Assembly (NCBI GenBank): GCA_002943765.1
Contig: PQWQ01000005.1
Coordinates: forward strand, 2,046,001-2,110,000
From: Psoroptes ovis
Lineage: Eukaryota; Arthropoda; Arachnida; Sarcoptiformes; Psoroptidae
Length of the DNA: 64,000 bases
Reading direction: 5' to 3'
The stretch's first letter is position 1. Every line of letters starts with the position of its first letter. A program made the translations under genes and the position numbers. The notes below the pieces were generated by a model. It was not told where the DNA came from. It worked only from the letters and a program-made list of their open reading frames with translations, and did no database searches. Shown here piece by piece: positions 1-11,794 of the stretch.

Positions 1-10
1 TGGTCGAGCC

Positions 11-1160
11 ATGAGCGATATTCGGGCACGTTTCAGCATGATGGAGAAGGAAACTGCCAATCGAAAAAAAATCACACTATCAAGAATATTATATTTTAAA
101 TCGAAAGACTACATAAGTTTACCATCATTCGGAATTGTCTTTGATTCATTAATGAGAGATTTCATCAAATCAGAGTATTTTCGATGGGAGTTCGCCAAAA
201 CACTTGTCAACTTTATCACTCCCAAAGAATATCCAATCGGTGGCAGCAACAAAAATTATTACATCCCGATCAAACAAATACTTCAGAAATACATCATCAC
301 CGAAGATTTAGTTAATGTGATCGATAAGGAAGAAGATCAGTTATTACCACCATATATACGAGACAATAAATTCGCCAAAAAATTTCGGCTTATCATATAC
401 GGTGATGAGTTCAACGCTTCCAACGCGTTGTGAGATACGAATCGCAGAAATAGAATACATATTTTATAACTTGATATCGACAGTTACTGCTAGCACAAAA
501 ACGTTCATTTATTGATGATATAGAGGTCAATTGATCAAAAGGACTCCAACACCTCTCCTAGTCAATTATTGAAACCATTGACTGACGATTTGGCACATTT
601 AATCAAGCATGGAATAGATTTTAACGGCCGCAAAATAGAAGTATGCGTGAGCCATATCTTAGGTAAGAAATTTTTTAATCTCCTAATAATCATTTTAATA
701 CAATTAATTCGTCCATCTAGGTGACAATCTTGGTGTTGCCGAATTGCTCGGTCTGAATAGAACGTTCGGTCCCGGGTTTTTTTGCCGTTATTGTGGCAAA
801 ACTTATAAGAATCTTAACATTCCTGAAGAGAGAAATTGGACGATAACCAGAACTTATGATCAGTATGAGCAAGAACTTCAATTAGTTCAAAAAGAAATCC
901 AAACTTCCGAAGCTTGAGCGGCATAAAAACGGATTCTAGAAAAAATGGTCGGTGATATGTACTTGATTCTATGGTTAGTTCGATCGAAACATATCAATTC
1001 CAAGACCTACAAAGTCAAGTATCTACCGAATGGCAATTGTATAGATGATATACTAGGCCATTATTGTACTTGTGCGAATGAGAACACGAACCATTGGTTC
1101 GTGTTCACATGTTGCAGCTCTGATATTTTATCTGAGTTATGGCAAGTACGAGAACCGTAG
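11..1160 (+). pseudogene. Broken transposase-derived remnant (GDNLG/CxxC region plus SWIM-like tail)
   Basis: A first open stretch (11-433) ends in a region like the 'GDEFNASNAL' block that precedes the catalytic part in a family of arthropod transposon-derived proteins. After stops and frame changes, coding similarity resumes at about 565-662 and, across a plausible intron (663-720, GT..AG), reads GDNLGVAELLGLNRTF followed by FFCRYCGK, the Cys-pair seen in that family. A separate frame at 945-1160 reads KTYKVKYLPNGNCIDDILG then YCTC, which resembles a SWIM-type zinc finger, but the expected Cys-His half has decayed. Several stops and shifts make an intact product impossible. The family assignment comes from recalled motif patterns, so the superfamily is uncertain. 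The window edge cuts its left end, and no terminal repeats were found. Confidence 0.5.
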
Positions 1161-2237
1161 ATTCCTCGCAGCCAAGGCTTTGACAAACATTTTTGATCAT
1201 CGTGTTCCAAATATTTTTAAATGATGAAGAAAGTGATATTGATGTGTGATCTTTTCTTGTTTTGTTTTTTTTTCACTGCCCACATTAAACGAACACCGAA
1301 ACAACTAGACAACATCTTAACATAGAATCAATTTATACATATTCAAAACAACTGCACACATTTAAAAGAAAAAATACATGACAACACTCCAATTTTGTAT
1401 TTAATTTGTCATTTACTTCATTTATTCAATAAAGATACTATAATTAATTTAAAATACTAATATTGAAATATGCATACATTAAAATTGGTCGTCTTAGTCG
1501 ATAACGTTTATAACAAAACAAAAAAAAACTAAATAAAATTTAAATAAATGAAATTATGATTTTTTTCCCTTAGAAAATAATATCAATACATGGTCAGTGA
1601 ACCATACCGAATTTGAATCTGATTTCCCGTTTACTTGATTAACTTTGAAAAATTTGTTGAATTTTTCTTTCGAATGATCAAGCCTTATTATTATCATAAT
1701 TTTTTATTTGAAATTCATGTAAATTATCGATTGAATGGAATGTAATAAACTGCCGAAAACTATATAAACTGAATGTGTTATTTAAATAAAATATCTGAGA
1801 AAGTTTCCTTTTTTTTTCTTCTTAAATATGTACAGAGGATTTCGGTTCAAAAAATAAAAATAATCATTTGAAATGAATGATAAATGATGATTACTTAGAA
1901 CATTAGTATATTGCACAATTATAATAATCGATCGATAATTATCGATTTTACTCATTGGTTGTTTGCTGTTGTTTTGAATTTTTTCCAAAAAAAAAAAATG
2001 ATTTTGGTTGATATTTACCGAAAGAGTAAACAAAGCAAAAATGATTATATTTAATTTAAAATTTTCAAAAGAAAATGAAATTCCCTTGGAAACCTAAAAC
2101 AAAGAAATTTATTGTTGTATCAGGTATTTTCAAATGAATCAGAGATATTTTCAAATTTGAAAATTTTCTTGATCTTCGAAACAAGTGCAATTTCATATCT
2201 CATGAAACGATTTCGATGATCTCATGAAACTCGTACA
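1161..2237. other. Intergenic, AT-rich, no gene seen
   Basis: Between the transposase remnant and the Asp/Asn-rich gene. It holds A/T homopolymers and several AATAAA-like strings (for example near 1428) but no open frame with protein-like composition. The last part is presumably promoter and 5' leader of the gene at 2238. Confidence 0.6.
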
Positions 2238-3712
2238 ATGGACAATGACCGTAATGATAATGAGTATGAACCGAAGCTTTCCACATCATCATCATCCGCT
2301 CTATCAACGATTATGACTCATAATCGATCAAAATCTTCATCAATTAAAATTAAAAACAATAATAATGATAATCGTAAATCAATAACATCGACACCAACAT
2401 TGATAACTACACCAATCAAAATGAATAGCGTAAAATTGCTGCCAAAAACGGCTGCATCCGAATCATCATCAACACTGACATTGAATCAATTGAATGATCG
2501 AATAAATAATCATTATTCATCGCTGAATTCTTCAACAATTAACAAACCGAATAATGGTAGCAATAATGAATTCCAGCAACAATCAAACAAATTGAATAAT
2601 AACAAAGCAATCAATTATGATGATTATTATGGTCTTAATCTTAACAATAATGAAGATAACGAAGCTGATGATGAAGAAGACATTGACGATGATAATGATG
2701 GAGATGACAATGATGTTGATGAAGAAAACATTTCAAATTTCCATAATGATATGGTGAGAAGCAGGGAAAATACTGATGTTTTCAATGATAATAATTATGA
2801 TGATGATGACGATTTACGTGTTGTTGTTAAAAAGAATGTCAAGAATGTTGATCGTCAAAACGAAGATTCTAATGATTTAAATGATAATTCATTGATTTTC
2901 AATGCTGATAATGACATTGATAATGATCAATATGTTTATCATTATGATGATCAAGATGAAGGATTTGATTTTGATTATTATAATAATAATGATAGTCAAA
3001 TGAATTATGATCAATTTTATAATGGAAATATTGATTTAAAATCGAGATTACAACAACAGCAACAGCAAAAACTAGATATGATCGTAAGTGTTAATTAATT
3101 TTTTGATATTTAATTGATTCAACTCAAATCCTCGATTAGATAACCGATCAGCCAACATCGAATGGTTATGATTTGAACGATGTTGATCAACATTTGTTTT
3201 TATCGAATCAAGTGAATCCAACAATCGAATCTTTGAATAATATTGATGATCGCGAAGATGATGCTATCATTGACAATAATGTCAATAATCGATCATCAAA
3301 TGACAAATCAAATGACCAAGATCGTGATCGTATATCATCGATACAATCAACCGAATCGATACATATTGATAATATCGATGATAATCATGATGATGATAAT
3401 TCAGTCATAAATATTGAAAATTTAGAAACATCAAAAGCAATAACAACAACAAAAACATCAAAAATAAATGCATGGAATGACAATAATAATGATAATTTAA
3501 TATCATCAACAACATCATTATTCAAAGCTCCAATCATACCATCAACAACATCATCATCATCATTGTTATTATTACCATCCACAACAATTGCAATGAACAA
3601 TCAAAATAATTTAAATGATTATTTATGGAAAAAAGATCGTATGACAATATTTTGTTTTTGTTCAACATCATTATCATTGATTGCAGCGATGGCCATGTAT
3701 TGTTCCGAATAA
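2238..3712 (+). CDS. Asp/Asn-rich acidic protein with hydrophobic C-terminal tail
   Basis: Two exons, 2238-3083 and 3140-3712, joined across a 56-nt GTAAGT..TTAG intron; the frame is kept and gives 472 residues. I do not recognise the family. Residues 1-130 are Ser/Thr/Asn-rich with basic patches. Residues about 140-260 are very acidic (runs of D, E and N). The last ~24 residues contain a hydrophobic stretch (IFCFCSTSLSLIAAMAMYC) just before the stop, preceded by KKDR. That layout suits a tail-anchored membrane protein facing the cytosol, which is inference. There is no N-terminal signal peptide. ATG 2238 was chosen because the upstream frame has stops. Low complexity makes homology calls unreliable; the consistent splice and clean C-terminus support a real gene. 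Confidence 0.6.
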
Positions 3713-6209
3713 CAAATAACAATAACAATAAAACATCCAGTATTGAATGACAATTAATCAACTATTTATTTATTTATGATGTTCATTAATTTATTTATGT
3801 TCATCGATAATCTGTCAAACATGTTCGAAACAGCAAAACAAAATAAAACGGAGCAAAACGAAGCGAAAAAAAATGTCAAAACATGTCAAAATCAATCCAA
3901 ATAATAATAATAATATTTCAATAATAATTGAGTTAACATTAATAATAATGATAAAAATAATTGACATGTATTTATATGAGTATTTATTTTTATAAATTTA
4001 TAAATATTAATAAATTGAGAAATGTTGAGACATTTATTAATAGATTGAATTATCATTATTATTATGATTATTTTACGAGGATTATACATGTTTGTGCGTG
4101 TTGGAAAACATATTTTTGGCTCCTTGGTTCCTTGGATTCATCAAATTTTTAATATTTTCGAATTACGAATGATTTTGGTCCAATTTTTAGACTTCCAATT
4201 TTAGAATCTCTTGAATCCCGTGTAATTTGATGGCATTTCTGCGAATTGAACATGAACACTCCGATGTCCAGATCAAACAATTGATGATGAAAATGATCAT
4301 GTTTTGATGTTGTTGTTTGATGCCCGCATCAAAATTTTAAAATTATCATTCCCATGAATCAAGCAAATCCAATCAATCAATCAACCGATTGCTCTCTTTT
4401 GTTTTCAATCTATTTTCCACTGTTAAAATATTATCAAAATTAATTCTGTCCGATTCGTTCGAAGAAAGATTAATCAAAACCATAATCGACTACGCTTGAT
4501 CAGTTTTGAAAGGTTTCAACTTTTGATTTCAATCAGGAAATTCATTTCTTGGTAAACAACAAGGCAAACAACAGCGAGCGGGGGAAATGTTTGTTTCCAA
4601 TTTAAATCATTCAAATTTCAATTTGAATCAATTGAATTCAAAAATTTCAAGGAATACTTTGATCGAAATGATTTGATGATCGTCATCGACGTTGTTTGAT
4701 CATTTGATCAAACATCAATCGGTAAATCAATCATCGCATTAATCAATCACAAAATTCTTTGGTAAAATGAAAATATTTAAAAATACGTAAACTTGTTCGA
4801 TGTTCCCCTGTCCATCCCGTCGACCATGGTGTTTGCGTTGGTTGCCCAACGAGCATCCATCGAACGAAAATTCATTTTAATAATGGTTCAATGACAATTT
4901 AATTTATTTATTTTTTCAATAATAATCATAAATTCACCATATGATCCATATGTTGCCATCATTGATGATTTAATAATTCAATTGTAATAAAAATAACAGC
5001 ACTTGAAATGACAATTAAACAATATTACATGTTTAAACGAAGCTAAAATAAATAAACGACATGTTTTCATCAAAAAATTCATTGCCATATCAATTCAAAA
5101 TTATTGTGAATTTTGAATGAAATTGATGAATTATTATTTGAATGAATGAATAAATGGAAATCAATTTATTTGATTTGTATTTCATTTGAAGGAAGAAGAA
5201 ATGGTTGGGAAATTCATTCATTCATTTCGATTGATTTTCAATTGAATTTTGATTGTCATGGATTGTTTTCACTTGTTTTCGTTCGTTTTGTTCAATGTTT
5301 GTTGATTTGTAGATTTAAACGCATATATCACACAACAACAAATAGGAAGTAATTTGTACGAAACACGATCGATGATCATCTATGGATGCTGCGGTTGCTG
5401 CTTTTGCTGTTGCTATTTGAAAGTTGATTGTCAAATATTCAAAGCTTTCCAAGCTTTCAAAGCTATGTTTTTCTCATTTATTCAAAAAAAAAACTTTTGC
5501 TGGAAAATTTGTTTTTTCTCTTCAATGAAATCCCAGATTGATTTCGATCGTTTCGATTATTCAACAAAAGCACAAACAATCAATGAATTAATTTGAAAGC
5601 CTTAAATTTGAAATTTACTCTTTGCCATCCGATTACATACACATGTTTAACTCATTCGAAATACATTCGTGCATCGTCTATTCATTCATCGATACGTACA
5701 TGATCTTGTATCCCACAATCACCATTCATCGATCATCATTCAAATCAGTGTCGTGTTTGAATGAAACAGTTGAAGCAGATTTCACTTGTTTGAATTCAGT
5801 GTTGTTCGATCGCTGCTGCTGCTGCTGCTGCTGCTTGTGCCAAAATGCTGTGGTAAATTGTTATGTCGTTCAAAGGAGACATTTGTTCTGATTTCAATTC
5901 CATTTTCAATTTAAATTTCAGTGAACAAAAATAACAGCCAAGCGAAACAATTTCAAGCTTTTAAATGATAATGAAAGTTAATTTTGTATTTGATTTTCAA
6001 TCCATTTTGCAAAAATGACATTTGAAATTTTTGCTTAATCCAAGAAGCTCTCTAGCTGATCGCTGATTTCCAGTCTCAAATTTCCAAGTCTCACCTTTGC
6101 ATTAAATTTTTTTGAAATAATTCAAATTCAAGCTTAAATCAACTCAATCTTCATTTCGTTCATCGAGATATACTTCAAGATAAGAAGAAAAAATTCAAAA
6201 ATTCCAATC
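3713..6209. other. Intergenic, AT-rich with simple repeats
   Basis: About 2.5 kb with no convincing exon. Short open frames at 5146-5891 have the composition of AT-rich noncoding DNA and no domain. It contains a (GCT)n run at about 5812-5835 and many ATTC/AATC repeats. The right end leads into the carboxypeptidase start at 6210. Confidence 0.6.
5812..5835. repeat. (GCT)8 trinucleotide microsatellite
   Basis: About eight uninterrupted GCT units in intergenic DNA upstream of the carboxypeptidase gene. It would read as poly-Cys or poly-Ala in short open frames, so any such ORF here is an artefact. Confidence 0.8.
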
Positions 6210-8707
6210 ATGAAATTGTTACGATTGAAATCAGTGATCTTCAATTCATTCATTTATCATAATTATTTATTTCAAATATTATCATTATTGATATTATTAT
6301 TCAATAATATTGATCAAACACTTTCATTATCACCAACAATAATTACATTTTCAATGTTAAATGATGACAATAATAATAATACAATTAATACAAATCCTTA
6401 TAAGAATAATTTACTCGAAACAAATCATGTATCATCATCGATGTCATCATCTTCAATAGATAAACCATATATCAACAATAATAATCAATCATTATCACTT
6501 TATCCATTACGATCATTTAAAATATCATTATCATCATATTTACCATTGCCACCATCAAAGAGGATCAATTCAACTTCGTCAAAGTTGATTATGAAAGACG
6601 ATGACCATAAAGATCATCAAAAGCATTCTTCAGAATCGGCCAAGAGTTTCGATGCCAAGAAGCTGTCATATGGTAAGAAATTGAATCGAAATAAACAAGT
6701 AAATCACAGTGGTCAATTGACAACGACAGCGGCACCGGCTGCAGCTTCAGCATCAACAGTGGCAGCGTCGACAGCATCCAAAGTATCGATACGTTTTAAT
6801 AAATATCATAATTATAATGATATGACACGTTTGCTGAAAAATATTGCTAAAAGACATCAAAATCTGACTCGATTGTATTCAATTGGTAAATCACAAAAAG
6901 GTCGTGAATTATGGGTGCTACATTTGACTGAGTATGTTTGTATTGATTTATGATATTTGAATGTTTTGAACTTAAATATTTCGAATTAATTTCACTCATT
7001 TTTCCTCAAAGTAATACAAATTTAAATCAAGAACAAATAATTATGAAACCAAATGTAAAATATGTGGCCAATATGCATGGTAATGAAGCTGTTGGACGTG
7101 AAATGTTGCTACACTTAATTGCATATTTAATCAATTTCTCACAACGCAATTCTAATGTAAAAAAATTGCTAAAACATTCAAACATTCATATAATGCCATC
7201 AATGAATCCGGATGGTTTTGAAAATTCTTTGGAAGGCCGTTGTGAAGGCCCCGGTAGACGTAATGCAAATGGTTATGATCTCAATCGTAATTTTCCTGAT
7301 CGTATTTTTCGTAATCGTACCGAAATCGAGCAACCAGAAACGGCTGCAATACGTCAATGGTTGGATCAAATACAATTTGTGCTATCAGCAAATATACATG
7401 GTGGTGCATTAGTTGTTAATTATCCATTTGATGGTAGTGAAAATATTGAATCCGAACATTTGGAAAAAACACCAGATCATGATGTATTTATACATTTATC
7501 ACAAATATATGCACAACGTCATCGTAAATTACGATCACAAATAAAATGTCGTAAAGATGATAATTTTATTAATGGTATTACTAATGGTAATCAATGGTAT
7601 CCAGTTCAAGGTAATTATAATGATATGTTATTAATTACATATGTCATTCAATCGATTTATTAATGAATATTCTCAGATCGATTTTCAATTTATTCTCAAT
7701 CAATTAATACTAAATTGATTTTCACTTCATTTAAATTATTGATTAATCGATTTATTTTCCATATTAATCATTTCATTAATTAATATATTCAATTACACCA
7801 ACCAATAATAGGCAGCATGCAAGATTATAATTATATTTTCGCTGGTTGTATGGAATTAACATTGGAAATTTCATGTTGTAAATATCCGAATGCCACAAAT
7901 TTATTACAATATTGGAATGAAAATAAACTACCATTGCTTGCATTATTAAATGAATCAAATAAAGGTGTAAAAGGTATTGTTCGTGATTATGTCACTGAAA
8001 AACCAATCCCACGTGCAAACCTAACAATATTAGGCAGAGATGTTGGATTCCGTAGTGATCGCAATGGTATATTTTGGCGTATATTATTACCTGGTGATTA
8101 TGTTATAATCATTAATTCAAAGGGTTATAAACGTCTACAAAAACAATTTACAATTCTCAAAGATAAAATTACAAAAATGGAATTATACTTAGTACCAAAT
8201 AGCAATAATGACACTGATAATAATGATGATAATCATCATCAAAGAGACAAACAAAAACAATTACATCGATCAGAATCGCTAGCAAAGCAATCGGATAATA
8301 CAGTTCGAGCAGCAGCAGCCGCAGCATCAAATAATCATTACGTTTATCACAGGAGAAATTTGCCGCAACATCAACCACCACCATCACCAACGCCTTTATC
8401 TTCACTAGCACCGTCACCATCATCACCACTTTCATCACCACCGCCATCGCCAGCTTCATCACGACCTCCACCATCGTCGTCACCGTCACCACCGCCATCA
8501 CCACCAACATCGTCACGGTCGTCGTCACCGTCAACATCATCACGATCGTCATCACCGTCGACGCTTCGATTCGGTCTAAGAATATCACCACCATCACCAT
8601 CATCATCATCGTTATTATTTAAACCACCAACAAATCGTTTCATTGATTTTTCTGAAAAAATTTATCTTCAATTAATTTTCATTGTAATCATATTATTTTT
8701 TGCATAA
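6210..8707 (+). CDS. Carboxypeptidase M/D-like zinc metallocarboxypeptidase, probably GPI-anchored
   Basis: Peptidase family M14B; removes C-terminal basic residues from extracellular peptides. Exons 6210-6931, 7012-7610 and 7812-8707 join in frame to 738 residues, each with GT..AG borders. An N-terminal hydrophobic segment (about residues 20-36) is the signal peptide, followed by a ~140-residue Ser/Asn/Ala-rich spacer. The catalytic domain shows the zinc ligands in HGNE (H263, E266) and NIHGG (H370), the substrate-binding NPDGFE and DLNRNFPD motifs, the MQDYNY tyrosine motif, and catalytic E459 in MELTLE. The following SCCKYP resembles carboxypeptidase M. A transthyretin-like domain follows (GVKGIVRDYVTEKPIPRANL onward). 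Residues ~595-715 are a Pro/Ser-rich stalk. The protein ends in a hydrophobic stretch with no cytoplasmic tail, the usual form of a GPI signal. All catalytic residues are present, so it should be active. Confidence 0.9.
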
Positions 8708-11700
8708 TTATCTCGTTATTTGATTAATTAATTATTTTTTAATTAAAAATTTAATTTAAAAATCTAAATTTAGAAAAATTTTAAATTTTGGTAAAAATAC
8801 TTGCCGCCAGATGGCGGTACTAAAATGTTTTTTTTCTAAAAATCATCTGTTTTTTGTTTTTCAAAATTTTTTTTGGCAAAAAAAAATTTAATTAATTTTT
8901 CTTATTGTTGTTGTTGTTGTTTTAATTAATTAATCAATCAATTTTCATAATCATTTTTAATTTGATTTTCTCATTGATGAAAACTTTATTTCAAAAAAAA
9001 AAAAAATCCGCGTTTTCAATAATAAAGTAAATCATATTATTCCGGATGAAACAACACAATTCACAATTGACAATCCAATCCAGTCTACGATAGATGAATA
9101 TTTGATGAAATTAATTGATTGTCTTTTTCTGGTTTTCAATTTTTATTTGTTCCCATTGAAATTGAAGAAAAACAAAATAATTTTATCATTTATCAAGTTT
9201 TGAGTATTAAAAGTTCAAGTTTTCATTTAATTTATCTGTTTGTTTTGTATTTTTTGTTTTAAACTAAAAATTTCCAGATATAATATTGATAATAATGACA
9301 ATACTAAATAATAGTACTGAATAATGATAACAATTTATTGTAATCAATCAATATATCTAAATGTGAACAAATAGCCAACCAAAACACAGAAAATAGAGAA
9401 GATATATATGAATTCATGATCATTTATTATGGTTAATTTATTACTGAATTATTACTGTTTCAGAATAAATGAAAAAAATGGGCCATTAAATTCAATGAGC
9501 AAATTGAAATTGAAATCAAAATGAAAATTGTAGTATCGGGAGAAAATTGGTGAATATAAATTTAAAAGAATTGAATAAAATAAAATCCGATAACTTCAAT
9601 ATAAAAAAAAAAGTAAAAACGAAATAACATTTTCCATCAATTCCAGATTTAAAACTATGAAGTGGAATTAATAATCCAAAAAATCCACCTCTGTTTGAAT
9701 GACAATAAATTTCATGAAATTCACGGATTCATATTGTTTCCATATAAATGATTCCCTTTGAATTGAACGAATTGTCGATAGCATTGACGATCATTGATTA
9801 TGATTATGATGATGGTGATTATATAGATGTTTGAACGTAGAGACGAATAAATCGAATAAACGAAGGATAAAACCTCTTGAAAAACAAACAAAAATCTTTA
9901 ATTTTGGCTCGAGCAAATCCATAATATTGAAAAATCAAATCCATTTTCAATCATTCGAAAATATTCAATGAATCATATATGCACCAGCAGCATTCTATAT
10001 ACCCAAAGATTTGAATGGCATGGGCATAGATTTGCTTTTTTCCTTAAGAATAATTGCTGGAGATTTTCCTCAAGATTTCCTTTATTCACTGTTAGATATT
10101 CATCTCATTGATTGTCTCATCTTTTGTGTGTGAGCCAAACATCTTGAAAGTAAATCAATTGAAGAGTATGATTGTTTTGTTTTTTATTTAATTCCGATTC
10201 CACATTTCAATTCCGATTCAAATCGGTCCCAGACACAAAACCCTTGAAAGAAACAACGAATGATGAGAATAATTCATGACAATTCATGAAGGAGATTGAA
10301 TCTTTTAAAACCATGAAAATGGTAATATGAATGAATAAATGAACGTATAGATGAATATATAAATAGATGAATAAATGAATAAACAAAGGAACACACAAAC
10401 AATCAAAACATCTCGAGAATTAATTCAAAAAAGGAAAAAAAATTGAAGAATTTTAAACCAAAAAAACAATTCCAAGGTGATTCTAGCTGATTTAGGCAAT
10501 TGAATCCCGAAGAAATCTGAGTAAAACAAACAAACATTCATTTCTATATAATAAGATCATTTCGACCAAAATGTATGAATGAATGCATGAAACTACTGCA
10601 AAATTATCATTCGAACAAGGCGAAAATTCCGATCATTCTATAGTTGATTACATAGTTTTGATGTCGGTTGGAATGGAGTGTATTGAATATGAATGAATCA
10701 GTGAACGAAGATTGAGAGCAGAAGCTGACACTCCATTGATAATAACGTTGAATAACGAAATAATGCTTCAACAGCCGTAGTACCACCATCGACATCATCA
10801 CCATCAACAGCTACGGCGACGATCATTTGAATCGGCATAATCAACATTCGGTATTATCATCATCATTATTATTATTTGATAATAACCATTATATATGCGT
10901 GCGTGTGTGTTTATATGTGAATTTATGATGAAGCTCTCGACATGAAAAATTCTTCGTGAATAATTTTCAATTTCATTCCATTCCATTCATGATGATGATG
11001 ATAATGCGCAATTGTTCCCGTTGTTTGATTGTGTTTCAAGAAGAATATTATCATCATCATCATCATCATTATTGTTATATCGTCAATATTGAATCGAATG
11101 AATTGAAGAGAAGAGGAAAATATTCTTTGGATGTTTGATATTTTTATCTCTGTGTGTGCCATTATTATGATAATAATGATGATGACGATAATATAATTGA
11201 ATTTTTCAATTCACATCAAATGATTCAATGATTTTTTTTGAGTGTTGTTGATTGATAATTGAATTGTTGATTTTTAATTGAAATTTTGATTGAAATATGA
11301 ATGTAATCAAATATTTTTCTTGTTTATTCTTTTACAAATTATTTAGTTAATTATACAACATCGAAAAATGAATCAAAATTGAATCAGCGAAGATCGTTCA
11401 AGATAAACGAATCATATTTTTCAATTTATTTGATTGTTCAATTATCATCGAATGTTTTTCGAGAGAAATGATTCAATCGTTTAAAATTTTGAAATTGTTA
11501 CATTTTGAATCTCGAAAATTGAAAACTTCCATCAATTATCATCAGTGTCAATATGTTAATATTCCTATCATCAGTGACAATATGTTATGAATAATTCAAC
11601 AATTATTAAGAAGAATTAATATTATCATTACGGTTAAATGAATTTTGTTTTGTTTTGTTTTCTGATTTTCAATCATCTTACATGTTCATTCATCTTTTGT

Positions 11701-11794
11701 TGTATTTGATTGTTTTGTTTTTCAATTGAATTCAGCTGAATAATTTATCATAATTTATTGATTCATTCATTTAATATTGAAAAATTAACGAAAA
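8708..11794. other. Intergenic, AT-rich, no gene seen
   Basis: About 3.1 kb between the carboxypeptidase and RIC8 genes, both on the plus strand. Short frames on both strands are low-complexity (poly-His, poly-Met or poly-Ile from ATC/ATG repeats). The only GC-rich island is the inverted repeat at 8804-8817, listed separately. ATG/ATC repeats lie at about 10855-11190. Confidence 0.6.
8804..8817. promoter_or_regulatory. CCGCCAGATGGCGG inverted-repeat motif downstream of carboxypeptidase
   Basis: Six-base arms CCGCCA/TGGCGG around a GA spacer, GC-rich inside very AT-rich DNA and about 100 nt after the carboxypeptidase stop. Its core resembles both CTCF-type (CCAGATGGCG) and YY1/Pho-type (ATGGCGG) binding sites. 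The same ten bases, reversed, occur ahead of NUP107 at 36355. The function is inferred from resemblance only. Confidence 0.25.

Noticed and set aside
8169..8643. Long minus-strand open frames of Met/Val or Gly/Asp repeats opposite carboxypeptidase exon 3
   Set aside because: They are complements of the CCA/TCA codon repeats that code for the Pro/Ser stalk and have no protein-like composition.
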